Shown in pieces: positions 51,027 to 60,004 of a stretch of 64,000 bases of DNA. The translations under genes and the position numbers were made by a program. This stretch comes from Sphingobium yanoikuyae (lineage in GTDB: Bacteria > Pseudomonadota > Alphaproteobacteria > Sphingomonadales > Sphingomonadaceae), in contig NZ_CP139979.1 of assembly GCF_034424525.1 (NCBI RefSeq), positions 4,239,501-4,303,500 on the forward strand. The letters run 5' to 3'. The notes beneath the pieces are model-generated. The model saw only the letters and a program-made list of their open reading frames with translations. It searched no databases and had not been told where the DNA came from. How positions within the stretch are numbered: position 1 is the first letter of the stretch; each line of letters opens with the position of its first letter.

Positions 51027-51656
51027 CTATAGTCCCTTGCTACTCCCTGGGATCGGAAACTGAGATATTATCTGTCGATCTCCGTCGCGGAAGGTTCTCA
51101 GAGCCATGTCACTAGCAATCATTACGCTGCTAACGTACCATCCTGGATAATATACTTCTCGCCCATTTTTGTCTGAGCGCGGAGAAGCCTTATGTTCCTG
51201 ATAATAATTCCAGAAACTTTCGATTGCAGACTCTGATTGCCTTAACCGTGCTCGATGTCGAAAACTCAATCGCCGGCCGGTCGCCAGTGCTTCCTTTGTG
51301 ATGGTCATGCATTCCCAAGACGAAGATGCCAAATCATGGTAAGATCTCTGGAATTCTGGTGAATCATCGTCGTATTTGTCTTGAGATATCTGCATAACCG
51401 TTTTGGCCTTTGTATTCAGAACCTCGTACTCAGCAATCAACATCTGCAACTCAGAATGGAGTTCAATGCGTGCCGTTCGATCAGCGAGCCAAGCTGCACC
51501 TGCAACTGTCGTGGCCGCGCCGATTAGGGCGCCCATGAACGACAACAAGGCTTCTTGCGAAGCTCCAAACTTGATCATTGCAACGGCTGATACACCAACT
51601 GCAGCCGCAGCGGCACCGACCGATATCCCCTCAATCGCAAGATCCCAATTCTTCAT
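51027..51656 (-). CDS. Cargo gene: two-helix membrane protein with cytoplasmic domain
   Basis: 209 residues, AT-richer than its neighbours and on the opposite strand. Two membrane helices (about 8-30 and 36-58) separated by a short turn, then a long charged, probably helical domain (AEYEVLNTKAKTVMQISQ, WECMTITKEALATGRRL). No known family. Position, strand and base composition are those of a cargo (moron) gene, for example for exclusion or defence, but nothing in the sequence proves that. Confidence 0.65.
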   Translation of the reverse strand: MKNWDLAIEGISVGAAAAAVGVSAVAMIKFGASQEALLSFMGALIGAATTVAGAAWLADRTARIELHSELQMLIAEYEVLNTKAKTVMQISQDKYDDDSPEFQRSYHDLASSSWECMTITKEALATGRRLSFRHRARLRQSESAIESFWNYYQEHKASPRSDKNGREVYYPGWYVSSVMIASDMALRTFRDGDRQIISQFPIPGSSKGL

Positions 51657-51823
51657 TTCGCACCTGCAAATGAGTTTCTTCGCAGGAATATAGCTGCCCG
51701 ATGGCGTGAGGGAAGTCGCGCTGAGGGGTATAAACCCCGCCCCCTGAAAACCTCATGCTCCTGACAACTGGCGATCCCGCCAGCCGCGCCGCCCTCGTTT
51801 TCTGGGGCCAAGGAGCAAGGCAG

Positions 51824-52573
51824 ATGCCTTTGACGTTTCACGATCGCGCACCGCTTGAGAAGGTGCGCCGCCTGGCCGATGGGCGAATTGCCGCCGTCGC
51901 CAAATTTGCCCGCAGCGGATGCTACACCTATTCCGGCGCGGAGGTCGGTCGTCCCGATCTTGGCACGGTGACCGTCTATCGCCCGGAAGATGAGGTTTTC
52001 TCCGACGATGCGATGGCCAGTTTTGCTCACAAGGCAATCACCCTCGATCACCCGAGCGAGGGCGTAACTGCCGCCAACTGGAAATCGGTCAGCGTCGGCT
52101 TCACGGAAGGTCGCGTCGCCCGCGATGGCGGTTTCATCGAAATTCCGCTGATGCTTGCCGATGCCTCCGCCGTGGCTGCCTATGACAGCGGCCGGGCGCG
52201 GGAACTGTCCGCTGGCTATTCGTGCGAACTGGTGTGGGGTGATGGCGTCGCGCCGGATGGAACGCCTTTCCAGGCCAAGCAGACACGGATTCGCGGGAAT
52301 CACATCGCTCAGGTGCCCGCCGGCCGCGCGGGCAGCGATTGTCGGATCGGAGACAGCATGACGAACGACGCCAACGCCACCACGCAATCGATCCGAGACG
52401 CAGCCTTTGGCAAGTTCCGGCTGAGCGACAGCCAGAAGGCGACCATCGACGCGCGCGCCGCCGCCGAGATCGCTTCGATCGAAAACGATCCGCGCAAAGC
52501 CTGGCAGCAGGATGATGGAGTTCGGTCCAGCAAAGCCGTTCGTGACGCAGCTCTCGCCGCTCGCTACCGCTAA
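51824..52573 (+). CDS. DUF2213 phage protein (prohead protease-like)
   Basis: 249 residues from the ATG at 51824 (AGGAG upstream). The DUF2213 core is clear: ARSGCYTYSGAEVGRPDLG, VTVYRPEDEVFSDDAMASFAHKAITLDHP, then ARELSAGYSCELVWGDG and IRGNHIAQVPAGRAGSDCRI. The family is placed between portal and major capsid genes and is thought to be a head-maturation protease. After about residue 165 there is a short helical tail (KATIDARAAAEIASIEND) where longer members carry a scaffold-like region, so it may be internally shortened. Confidence 0.75.
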   Translation: MPLTFHDRAPLEKVRRLADGRIAAVAKFARSGCYTYSGAEVGRPDLGTVTVYRPEDEVFSDDAMASFAHKAITLDHPSEGVTAANWKSVSVGFTEGRVARDGGFIEIPLMLADASAVAAYDSGRARELSAGYSCELVWGDGVAPDGTPFQAKQTRIRGNHIAQVPAGRAGSDCRIGDSMTNDANATTQSIRDAAFGKFRLSDSQKATIDARAAAEIASIENDPRKAWQQDDGVRSSKAVRDAALAARYR

Positions 52574-52584
52574 GGATATTTCAC

Positions 52585-53439
52585 ATGGCAAAACCTCTCA
52601 ACGAGCGCATCGCAAGCGCCCGGGCGACGGATCGCGTCACCATCACCGACCTTGAAGCCATCATCGCCGAAGCCACCATCGAGCGTGACCGTTTCGCCGG
52701 CATCGTCAGCCAGGCTACTGCAGATTCGATCCGCTTCGAATTAAGCGAGAACGAGCGCGACGAGGCTGCTCAGAAGGCCGAGCGCGCCAAGCGCAACAGC
52801 TTCGCGATGTCGGCCGCGGTCGATGAATTGGCGGCCAAACTGACCGCAAAGCGCGCCAGCGAGGAACAGCGAGCCCGCGCGGCGGAGAAGGCGGCTGCAA
52901 TCGCCGAACGCGATGCCCTAGCTGAGCGCATCCGCACCGAATGGCCGGCAGCAGAAGCCCTGATGGTCGAACTGCTATGGGCGATCAAGGAAAGCGACGC
53001 CCGCCTTCATGCGCTGCGCCTGCCCGAAGCCAGCGCGGAAGCGGTCGCGCGAGACTTTCCCGGCAACTTCATGCGGAACGGCGTGCAAGTTCGCCGCCTG
53101 CAGGATGCGCGCCTGCCGTCGTTTGTCGAGCCATGCGATTATGCCTGGCCAAAGCCCCAGCGGATCAATCCCGATCTGGGCCGCGCCCAATACTTAGCTG
53201 ATAAGGAGCGCATGCGCGCCGAGAACGCGCGCTGGCAGCGCTATCTCGTGACGCCGCCCGCGGGCAACCGCGAGCCGATCCCGCTGGACATGCGCAATGG
53301 CCCCGGCGTGGCCCTCGACCTGCCGGTGATCGGCAACATGACGGAGGAAGGCGTAGCGGACGCCCGCGAGGCCGGCTGTGACGTTCAGCCGGTCAGCGCC
53401 AATGTCTCAATCGGCCTGCCAAGCGCGCAGTTCATTTGA
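52585..53439 (+). CDS. Coiled-coil phage-type hypothetical protein
   Basis: 284 residues. The first ~130 residues are a charged, Ala/Glu-rich helix (LEAIIAEATIERDRFAGIV, RARAAEKAAAIAERDALAER). The C-terminal half is more globular, with LPSFVEPCDYAWPKPQRI and NREPIPLDMRNGPGVALDLP. Resembles proteins found between head and tail genes of sphingomonad and Caulobacter prophages; function unknown. Confidence 0.65.
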   Translation: MAKPLNERIASARATDRVTITDLEAIIAEATIERDRFAGIVSQATADSIRFELSENERDEAAQKAERAKRNSFAMSAAVDELAAKLTAKRASEEQRARAAEKAAAIAERDALAERIRTEWPAAEALMVELLWAIKESDARLHALRLPEASAEAVARDFPGNFMRNGVQVRRLQDARLPSFVEPCDYAWPKPQRINPDLGRAQYLADKERMRAENARWQRYLVTPPAGNREPIPLDMRNGPGVALDLPVIGNMTEEGVADAREAGCDVQPVSANVSIGLPSAQFI

Positions 53440-53450
53440 GGAGGAAAGCC

Positions 53451-53615
53451 ATGATCAAGAAACTGCGTGCGCTGATCCAGACGAACACCACCAAGAAGGC
53501 TCTCGCTGCGGAACAGGGCGCCTCAGATGGCATCGATCGATCGTCTCCGGCCTACCGCCTCGGCAAGACCATCCACGAGATCGGCGACGACCTCGCAAAG
53601 CGGGGGGCTGCCTGA
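53451..53615 (+). CDS. Small phage-type protein (54 aa)
   Basis: 54 residues, MIKKLRALIQTNTTKKALAA... ending DDLAKRGAA, behind a GAGGAGGAAA ribosome site. Helical, no family recognised. Its stop overlaps the start of the next gene (TGATG). Confidence 0.6.
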   Translation: MIKKLRALIQTNTTKKALAAEQGASDGIDRSSPAYRLGKTIHEIGDDLAKRGAA

Positions 53616-54061
53616 TGGCCAAGATCACCCACCTCCCCGCCCAGCCGTTCGGCGATGGTGTCTATCGCATGGAACTCGGCCCCGATCAGCTCAGGGAACT
53701 GGAGACGGGCCTGAAGATCGAAAAATGCGGCACCTGCATGGTGGCGACGAAGGTTAACCCCCATCCCAAGCCGATCTATGAAACCTTCGCCGGACTGATG
53801 TCGGGCCGCATCGAGACGGAGGGCAGGACAATCGGCAATGCCTTCCAATCCGGCGCTTCAATGATCGACATCTGCAACATCAACCGCCTGGGCCTTATCG
53901 GCGGCGGCATGAGCGATGCTGCCGCGGCGAAGCTGGTTCGCGAGAATGAGCCGCCGCATCGACCGCTGAATGACCTGTGGGAGATCGCGGCAGCGCTGGT
54001 CTATGCCACGCTGTGCGGCGTCGAAGAGGATGCGCCCGCCCCGGCGCCGGCAGATGGCTGA
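53615..54061 (+). CDS. Tail assembly chaperone-like protein
   Basis: 148 residues. FGDGVYRMELGPDQLRELET near the N-terminus resembles the GTA-gp10/Phage_TAC_11 group, which acts between tail tube and tape measure. A later segment (RPLNDLWEIAAALVYATLCG) fits the same family's helical end. Its place three genes ahead of the tape measure agrees. The assignment is by pattern, not a firm domain hit. Confidence 0.55.
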   Translation: MAKITHLPAQPFGDGVYRMELGPDQLRELETGLKIEKCGTCMVATKVNPHPKPIYETFAGLMSGRIETEGRTIGNAFQSGASMIDICNINRLGLIGGGMSDAAAAKLVRENEPPHRPLNDLWEIAAALVYATLCGVEEDAPAPAPADG

Positions 54062-54383
54062 TATGGCGTTCATCTCCGCGCCGGCTGGTCATGGACGCGG
54101 AGAGGCAGGAGGGGCCGTCACCCCCCTCCTGCTTTCCCCTTCAGTCAACCTGACGGAAGCCCGCCGCATCGCCGCAGCCTATCCGCCTGAGGCCCGCTGT
54201 GTGCCGCGCGCTGAGCGGGAAACCTATCTGACCGAAACCCAGCAGCTTGCATGGTTGCTCAGGTTCCATCCGAAAGAGGCGGCGGAGGTGATGTCCGCCT
54301 TCAATGCGGCGTCGCCCCAGCCTAGCCGGTCGGATCGGCGCCGCCCTCGCGCCCTTCCCCACCTGGATAACCACCATGGCTAA
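54054..54383 (+). CDS. Hypothetical protein between tail chaperone and gp10-like genes
   Basis: 109 residues if started at 54054, 106 at 54063. The core LTEARRIAAAYPPEARCVPR, then LTETQQLAWLLRFHPKEAAE suggests two helices. Overlaps both neighbours by eight bases. No family recognised. May correspond to the second product of the tail chaperone region. Confidence 0.5.
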   Translation: MADMAFISAPAGHGRGEAGGAVTPLLLSPSVNLTEARRIAAAYPPEARCVPRAERETYLTETQQLAWLLRFHPKEAAEVMSAFNAASPQPSRSDRRRPRALPHLDNHHG

Positions 54384-54795
54384 CGTCCGCGGCCATCAAA
54401 AGCTGGTGAGACAGTTCAAGGCCATTGCCGACGAGAGCATGGTTCGGGCCGTTGGCGTAGCGATGTTCGCGGCTGGTGAGGTGATCGAGGACGCGGCCAA
54501 GGGCAGCATTATGGCCGGCAGCATCTCCGGCAAGAATCATGTGCCGTCCAAGCCTGGCGAGCCACCCAACAATGACACGCATTTCTTGCACAACAACATC
54601 GAGACGATCCAGCGCGCGCCGCTGCTGGTCGAGGTGTCCTCGAATGCCCCATACAGCGTCCCGCTTGAGTTCGGCACGTCGAAGATGGCCGCGCGCCCAT
54701 TCATGGGTCCGGCCGCCCGCGCCGGTAAGCAGGAGGCGCTTTCTCTCATCAATCAGGCAATCAAAGCCCAGCTTCGGAAGGCGGTGAAGAAATGA
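54376..54795 (+). CDS. HK97 gp10-like phage protein
   Basis: 139 residues. Helical N-terminus (KLVRQFKAIADESMVRAVG), a loop region, then the family hallmark PLEFGTSKMAARPFMGPA and a C-terminal helix. HK97-gp10 proteins complete the head-tail or tail terminator region. Coupled to the tape measure gene by an ATGA overlap. Confidence 0.82.
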   Translation: MANVRGHQKLVRQFKAIADESMVRAVGVAMFAAGEVIEDAAKGSIMAGSISGKNHVPSKPGEPPNNDTHFLHNNIETIQRAPLLVEVSSNAPYSVPLEFGTSKMAARPFMGPAARAGKQEALSLINQAIKAQLRKAVKK

Positions 54796-56597
54796 GCGTT
54801 GTCGCAGAGGATCTGGTTGTCCGCATTCGCGCCGAAATGGCCGACCTCGACGCCAAGATGGCGCGCGCGGCGACAGTCACGACGAACACCACCCGGACGA
54901 TCGAGAAGTCTACTGATAAGGCGTCGAATGCTGGCCGCAATATGGGGCGCACGCTGATTGATGTGGGCGGGCAACTCGCCGGCGGGCAATCCCCGTTCAA
55001 CGTCTTGGCACAACAGGGGCCTGTCGCTGCTGATGCCTTGGCTGAGGTTGGCGGCAAAGCGGCCAACGTTGCTGCGTTCTTCAGCGGTCCATGGGGCGTT
55101 GCGATTATGGCCGCTGCTTCTGTGGTAGGAGAACTGATCGGGCAAATGTTGGAAGCAGGCGAAGCAGCCGAAAAGACCAAGCCGAAAATCGACAATCTCA
55201 CCAACGCCTATGCCAACCTCGCGGCGAGCCTCGGCAAGATCGACCCCGCCGGCGCCGACGCGCTCGCGCGGGCGGGGATCAAGCTCGCCACCGATCGGCG
55301 TGACCTTGCCAAGGCGACGGATGCGCTGAGCGCCGCAGAAGCCCGGCTGGCGGCCTCCCAGCGTGTCGATCCAAAGGGGCGCGGCTCAGCGCCGGCGCAA
55401 CGCGATGTTGTCGAGGCACAGGCCCGCGTTAAGGCACTGCAAGATGAGATCCAGACCGGCCAGAATCTGGTGAGCCTCGGCGAAAGCCGGTTCAAGCAGT
55501 CCCAGGCACTCGCGGCGGCAGAGACGAAGGTCGACAAGGCGACGCGCGGCCGGGCCGGTTCATCGGTCGCAGCGGCCGACAGCACGGATCGGGAGAAGAA
55601 AGCGCAGGGCGAGCTGGTGGCGCTCCTTGAGCGAGTGGCGGGCAAATATGACCCGGTGCGTGCCGCAGCGATCGAAACCGGGAAAGCCTTGGCGGACATC
55701 GACAGGCTGGAGATGAACGGCATCATCAGCGCCGCCGATGCGCTGGCATACAAGCTGCAGCTCGCACGCGATCAGGCGGTAGCCGTGGCCGATGCAATGT
55801 GGAAGCTGCAGGAACAGCGCTGGCTCGATGTGGGCTTCGACAAGGGCGACTTCGACGGATCGAACATCACCAAGTCGATTAATGACGCGCTGGAGCAGCG
55901 CCAGAAAGCGGCCGACGATGAAGAGGCGGCGTTGATGGCCTCGAATGAGCGGGTCGCGCAGGATTTCCAGGACCGGCAGCAGGCCCAGATCTACTACCTT
56001 GCCAACCTCTATGAGGACTTGTTCCAGGGCGGCAATGGCAACATCTGGCGGAACTTCAAACAGATGGGTTTTCGCGCGGTGGCGGAGGTTCTGGCCCGCC
56101 TCACGGTGTCGAACTCGGGCAGCAGTGGCGGCGGTTTCAACTTCGACTCAATCGCGGCTGCGATCGGCGGCCTGTTCAAGAAAAGCGGCGGCGGCGAGAC
56201 GGGGACCGGCGTTGGCTTCTCGGCTGGTGGCTATACAGGTAACGGCCCGCGCAACGAGGTTGCTGGTGTCGTCCACCGTGGCGAATATGTCATCCCCGCC
56301 GATGTCGTCAGCAAGGTTGGTGTCGGCAATCTCCAGGCGCTCGGCAGCGCTTCCGCACCAATCAGGGGCGCCATATCCGCCCTGCCCAAGTCCATCCCGG
56401 CGCGCACGGAAACGCAGGTCGTCACGGTCGTCGTGCAGGAGGGCGCCCTGTTCAAGGCAAAGGTGGCGGGCATCAGCAAGGCAGTCGCCGCACCGATCGC
56501 GCAGACCTATGCCACGCAAGCCGCCGCCGGCATGGGGCAGGCTGTCATGAAGGCAGTCCCCTCGCGCCTGGCTCAGTATGGCCGCGACGGCATCTGA
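54792..56597 (+). CDS. Short phage tail tape measure protein
   Basis: 601 residues. N-terminal VVRIRAEMADLDAKMARA (tape-measure start), then helical Ala-rich sequence with hydrophobic patch FFSGPWGVAIMAAASVVGEL (about 92-112) and long coiled-coil segments. The Gly-rich C-terminus has GGYTG and VAGVVHRGEYVIPADVV, typical of tape-measure ends. About half the length of most lambdoid tape measures, implying a short tail if it is used. No tail tube or baseplate gene is beside it. Confidence 0.82.
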   Translation: MSVVAEDLVVRIRAEMADLDAKMARAATVTTNTTRTIEKSTDKASNAGRNMGRTLIDVGGQLAGGQSPFNVLAQQGPVAADALAEVGGKAANVAAFFSGPWGVAIMAAASVVGELIGQMLEAGEAAEKTKPKIDNLTNAYANLAASLGKIDPAGADALARAGIKLATDRRDLAKATDALSAAEARLAASQRVDPKGRGSAPAQRDVVEAQARVKALQDEIQTGQNLVSLGESRFKQSQALAAAETKVDKATRGRAGSSVAAADSTDREKKAQGELVALLERVAGKYDPVRAAAIETGKALADIDRLEMNGIISAADALAYKLQLARDQAVAVADAMWKLQEQRWLDVGFDKGDFDGSNITKSINDALEQRQKAADDEEAALMASNERVAQDFQDRQQAQIYYLANLYEDLFQGGNGNIWRNFKQMGFRAVAEVLARLTVSNSGSSGGGFNFDSIAAAIGGLFKKSGGGETGTGVGFSAGGYTGNGPRNEVAGVVHRGEYVIPADVVSKVGVGNLQALGSASAPIRGAISALPKSIPARTETQVVTVVVQEGALFKAKVAGISKAVAAPIAQTYATQAAAGMGQAVMKAVPSRLAQYGRDGI

Positions 56598-56995
56598 TGT
56601 ATGGCTTGGCCGGCCCGCTGATTGACGATGTGCGCGCCCGGCTCACGGCTTCGTCCGCATTCCGGACGATGATGCCGCCGGCCGGGATGGAGGGGCGCGG
56701 CGTTCCGCACCTTCGCCTCTCATCCCCCGATGAGCGTGTGATCCGCGGCGGCGCGCTCAATCGACTGGAGATCGACCTGGCGTTGAGTGTGGTCGCCCCC
56801 GTTCGACTGGAGGCGTACCGGATCGGCCGGGCGGCGATGGCGGCGATCAGCCCTCGAAAATATCGCGTTCGAAATGGCCGATCGATGGCGGCCCTTATCC
56901 TGCGATGGCGGAGCGACCATCTCGCGCAGGAAGCGGATGAGGACGGGCTTTGGCATTATGCGCAGGTGTTCGTTGCGCAGGGCTTGGCGACCTAG
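56597..56995 (+). CDS. Phage tail-associated protein, possibly DUF3168-like
   Basis: 132 residues. GPLIDDVRARLTASSAFRTM and LRLSSPDERVIRGGALNRLE resemble DUF3168 tail-completion proteins, though those usually precede the tape measure. Start overlaps the tape measure stop (TGATG). Ends convergent with the lipoprotein gene. Confidence 0.5.
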   Translation: MYGLAGPLIDDVRARLTASSAFRTMMPPAGMEGRGVPHLRLSSPDERVIRGGALNRLEIDLALSVVAPVRLEAYRIGRAAMAAISPRKYRVRNGRSMAALILRWRSDHLAQEADEDGLWHYAQVFVAQGLAT

Positions 56996-57357
56996 GTCGG
57001 GTCGGTTTCATTAATGAGGTTCAGCAGGGAATCATCGATCGATCCGCTGCGCTTGCCCAGGCATCGATCGATGCCGATCATGAATTCCTTCATGCCGAGA
57101 TCTTCGGGCAGCCAGGCCTTGCCGTTTTCGTAGAAGAACGGGGCCGAGCCGGCATAGGCGCCCAATGCGTTTTTGGCGTTGATGCGTCCCATCACCATCC
57201 CCGGCTTGTCGCATTCCCGCACGTCGGTGAATTTGGCAGAGGACGGATCAGGGGCGCGATCGGCGGCTACTTCCTTGGCCTTGGCGACCAGCGCGCTATC
57301 GCTATCCTGCGGGCTGCATCCAGCCAGCAATGCCAATGCGATGATTGTCCGCTTCAT
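56992..57357 (-). CDS. Small lipoprotein of the element
   Basis: 121 residues from the ATG at 57357: MKRTIIALALLAGCSPQDSD, a lipoprotein signal with lipobox LLAGC. The mature part (DPSSAKFTDVRECDKPGMVM, SAPFFYENGKAWLPEDLG) is a small globular domain of unknown function. Lipoproteins on prophages are sometimes superinfection-exclusion factors, which is only an analogy here. Confidence 0.68.
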   Translation of the reverse strand: MKRTIIALALLAGCSPQDSDSALVAKAKEVAADRAPDPSSAKFTDVRECDKPGMVMGRINAKNALGAYAGSAPFFYENGKAWLPEDLGMKEFMIGIDRCLGKRSGSIDDSLLNLINETDPT

Positions 57358-57420
57358 TCCGCCTCCCCGCGCTCGATCGCGGCAGGGTGGCACCCGACGA
57401 AGGCGAGAGCAAGTTATGGC

Positions 57421-57699
57421 TCAGGGTTTCGGCGTTTCGTTCTGGCTGATCAAGGTCGCCATGATCGAACATAGCTCGTCAATCTTTTGAGACTGCGCCG
57501 CCATCATAGCTTCGATCGCGCCGCGATTATCAAGGGGGGCCAGCATCTGCGCATGCAGATATTCGACATCACCCTTTGACAAGATGCCCCTGCCAGCCAT
57601 TGCAGCGGCCAGAGCGAAGACGCCGTTGAAAGCAGACAGAGCCAAGGAAATTGCGCTCTGAGCGGCCTCCTCCGGGCTACCTTGGAATTGATCTTTCAT
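57421..57699 (-). CDS. Hypothetical helical protein of the element
   Basis: 92 residues. A hydrophobic Ala-rich helix (AAQSAISLALSAFNGVFALA) and a second amphipathic helix (AIEAMMAAQSQKIDELCSIM). No signal peptide or known family. Same strand as the lipoprotein gene, 63 bases upstream of it. Confidence 0.55.
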   Translation of the reverse strand: MKDQFQGSPEEAAQSAISLALSAFNGVFALAAAMAGRGILSKGDVEYLHAQMLAPLDNRGAIEAMMAAQSQKIDELCSIMATLISQNETPKP

Positions 57700-57902
57700 C
57701 TTCGTCGCTCCCCCATGAATGGGCGATCAAGCGCTCCTCGTCCCGGCAGATCGCCGTCCGAAACACTGCCACTTTAGCCCCCGCCTGTTTTGCCGCTATA
57801 TCATTATCAGGCCGATCGGCTGCCTATGATCAAAATCACACTTGGCTGCCGCCCCCTGGCACAACCATATAGTCGGTATGCGCGGCTGGCTGAGGGATGA
57901 GC

Positions 57903-58382
57903 ATGTCGGATGATCATTGGGATAGTATGAGCGTGGAATTTCGCCTCACGAATGCGAGCGTCGTGGCCATGTTCGAGAATTGCTCGGCGATCAGTGAGAT
58001 CGGTCTCTCGCTGACCGTTCAAGAGGGGCGCCTGCTAACCTTCTATGGTCTGCCCGACGACGATGACGGGGATGATGACGCGACGACACTTGAATATAAG
58101 TGCATCATCACCGCTACCGGATCCAATTCGGAGAAGGTTGAGTCGCGCGAGGCGCGGATCAATGTCGACGGGACGCACGACAACGGGCGCCGGCTAACCA
58201 TCAAGGGGCATGGATGGGCCGGCCGAGATCAAGACGGCCTGCTTGAGCTGCTTTTCGATGAGCCGCCGACCATGGTGGTATATGATTACCCCATCGAATT
58301 CGAAGATGGCGGCGATGAGCGGGTTCACAAAGACAATGTGGTAGCCCTCAACCGCCCAGGTGGTTCACGCGGTGGGGAATAG
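57903..58382 (+). CDS. Acidic hypothetical protein of the element
   Basis: 159 residues, beta-rich N-terminal part (SVEFRLTNASVVAMFENC), an acidic loop GLPDDDDGDDDATT, then alternating strands. Start at 57903 or two codons earlier. AT-richer codon use than host genes. No family recognised. Confidence 0.5.
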   Translation: MSDDHWDSMSVEFRLTNASVVAMFENCSAISEIGLSLTVQEGRLLTFYGLPDDDDGDDDATTLEYKCIITATGSNSEKVESREARINVDGTHDNGRRLTIKGHGWAGRDQDGLLELLFDEPPTMVVYDYPIEFEDGGDERVHKDNVVALNRPGGSRGGE

Positions 58383-59151
58383 GGATTCAGCGGCGGCGAA
58401 GCGCTGCTAGCGCTGGCCTCGCCGATCGCCCATCGGCGGACGGATGCTGTGCCAACGACCGGCAGTGTGACATTTCAGCCTAATGGCAAAAATATCGTCT
58501 CGTTCCCTTTTCGGACTCGTTGCAATTCGGCGTCTAGAGGAGTCTAAGGGTGACGGCCCGCCGCAAGGTGGTCTATACTATCCTACCCCGGGACTAGCGG
58601 GACGGATAAGACCGGCAGTGAGAGCTGACATGCTCCCATTTGCCGAACCGAAAGCGCCAGTAATTAATCACTGACACAGCCTTCGGCCACGCGCACGATA
58701 CACGCATCGACTTTCTCCTGTGGGTCCGGGGTAAAAGCCCCGGGCTCCGGGACGCCCCATGCGCCCCGCCTCGAAAGGACCAGGGGCATTGCAGAAGAAA
58801 GACGGCGGACCGTCGCGCTCAGTAATAAGCGGGATGTCAGGGGAGTCGAGAGGCTTCACCAATCATTTTGATTGGTTAATGAACGATTGACGGCAATTGT
58901 GGCTGCGAAAGCACAAATGGAGACTTCTTTATATAACGAAGGCTTTAAGTAGTTCGTCGCGTCCCTTGTGGAGCTTTCGGGCGACGGAGAGCTGCCGCCA
59001 TCAATCGTTCTAAGGTGCTAATCTCCCTCCGATATTCTCTCACCCCGCCCGGTTTGGCGATCGGTATCTGCGAGCGGCGAATACGCCGACCGATTGTCCT
59101 ACGTGGCTTGCTGATGTGCATTTATGACTTCCCGCGCGATGATGTGCTCAG
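58383..59151. other. Long non-coding region of the element
   Basis: 769 bases with no reading frame that combines a ribosome site with a protein-like sequence. Contains a hairpin CCGGGG-TAAAAG-CCCCGG near 58727-58745 and an AT-rich stretch 58860-58960. Could hold regulatory sites or an unrecognised RNA. I see nothing definite. Confidence 0.5.
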
Positions 59152-59727
59152 CTAGTTCAACCATTTGATCATGGCGCTCAATCGCCACAGGGGCATGATC
59201 ATGCCCGCCAGCCAAGCGCCGTAGGCAAAAGTTGTCGCCCATGCCGCCGGCAGTGAATAGCCGAAATCGGCCGGTGGTAGCTCGTGAAGATAGTCCCTCT
59301 GGTCTATGAACTGAGCACGATTTAGGTCGTTAAGCTCTGTATCTAGCGAGGCCCTCAGGCTTTCTTCACGGCTCAAACGATCGAACTGCTCTGCAGCCTC
59401 TCCCGGTACTCGCCATGATTCGATTACGGCGCCAGCACCCGCTAATATGGTTCCGAGCATGAAACATGCAGCCGAATACGCTAAGTCGGAAATGCTCACT
59501 CCGAACTTAGATTGTGAGACAAGATTGGTTCCAAGAGCTGTAAGGACACCGAGCAGTGACGCGGCATTGACAGCCATGGCTCCAATCCTGAGCTGATCTT
59601 GGATTTTGTCTCGCCGTTCTAGCAGATAGTCATATCGCGCGCGGGCAGCGGGCAAATGAGATTTGCTGAGACTGTCACTATATCGCTGCTCGTCGCGAAC
59701 TAAGCGAGGGAAATCGCCATCGGTCAT
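59152..59727 (-). CDS. Multi-pass membrane protein coupled to an RHH regulator
   Basis: 191 residues. N-terminal ~45 residues are charged and helical (RARYDYLLERRDKIQDQLRI). Hydrophobic helices lie at about 48-68 and 78-102, with two more near the C-terminus (about 158-186). No known family. AT-richer than host. Start overlaps the RHH gene stop (ATGA), so the pair forms one unit under the operators near 59.9 kb. Confidence 0.65.
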   Translation of the reverse strand: MTDGDFPRLVRDEQRYSDSLSKSHLPAARARYDYLLERRDKIQDQLRIGAMAVNAASLLGVLTALGTNLVSQSKFGVSISDLAYSAACFMLGTILAGAGAVIESWRVPGEAAEQFDRLSREESLRASLDTELNDLNRAQFIDQRDYLHELPPADFGYSLPAAWATTFAYGAWLAGMIMPLWRLSAMIKWLN

Positions 59728-59912
59728 TCAGCCTGCACCGTCATCCCGAGCCGAATGAGTTTGCGCACCGCTTCCGGCCGGGTCGGCTCCTCGTCCTGAG
59801 CAGCAATCCATGAGTCGAGCGCGGCCAGGTCGGCCGGTTGCAATCGAACCATGATGGGGGCGCCTTTGCCGGCAGGGCGTTTTTTCGTGGTATCACGAGT
59901 TGCGTCACTCAT
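59724..59912 (-). CDS. Ribbon-helix-helix DNA-binding protein
   Basis: 62 residues. Basic N-terminal arm, strand PIMVRLQPADLAALDSWIAA and helices ending RPEAVRKLIRLGMTVQ: the CopG/Arc-type RHH fold. Two identical palindromes TCGTG-GTAT-CACGA flank its start codon, 32 bases (three helical turns) apart, as expected for autorepression by an RHH dimer pair. May act as the element's compact repressor or control only the downstream membrane-protein gene. Confidence 0.8.
   Translation of the reverse strand: MSDATRDTTKKRPAGKGAPIMVRLQPADLAALDSWIAAQDEEPTRPEAVRKLIRLGMTVQAE
59885..59898. promoter_or_regulatory. RHH operator 1 (inside the RHH gene start)
   Basis: TCGTGGTATCACGA, perfect 5-bp arms around GTAT. 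Covers codons 5-9 of the RHH gene. Confidence 0.7.
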
Positions 59913-59916
59913 AATC

Positions 59917-59930
59917 TCGTGGTATCACGA
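59917..59930. promoter_or_regulatory. RHH operator 2 (upstream of the RHH gene)
   Basis: Second exact copy of TCGTGGTATCACGA, ending 18 bases upstream of the RHH start. Together with operator 1 it brackets the translation start and probably the promoter. Confidence 0.75.
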
Positions 59931-60004
59931 CAGCGACCTGAAGGAAAGGCGGCAACCTCTCCTCCAGGCCTGACCGCAAACCCTGTACTAGAGGGATTGA
60001 AGCT

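Noticed and set aside
58483..58674. 63-codon frame in the long non-coding part of the element.
   Set aside because: No ribosome site, no hydrophobic or structural pattern, and Pro/Arg-rich composition.
59152..59912. Calling the RHH gene and membrane gene a toxin-antitoxin pair.
   Set aside because: The membrane protein is longer than typical type II toxins and matches no toxin fold I know; kept only as a hypothesis in the findings.
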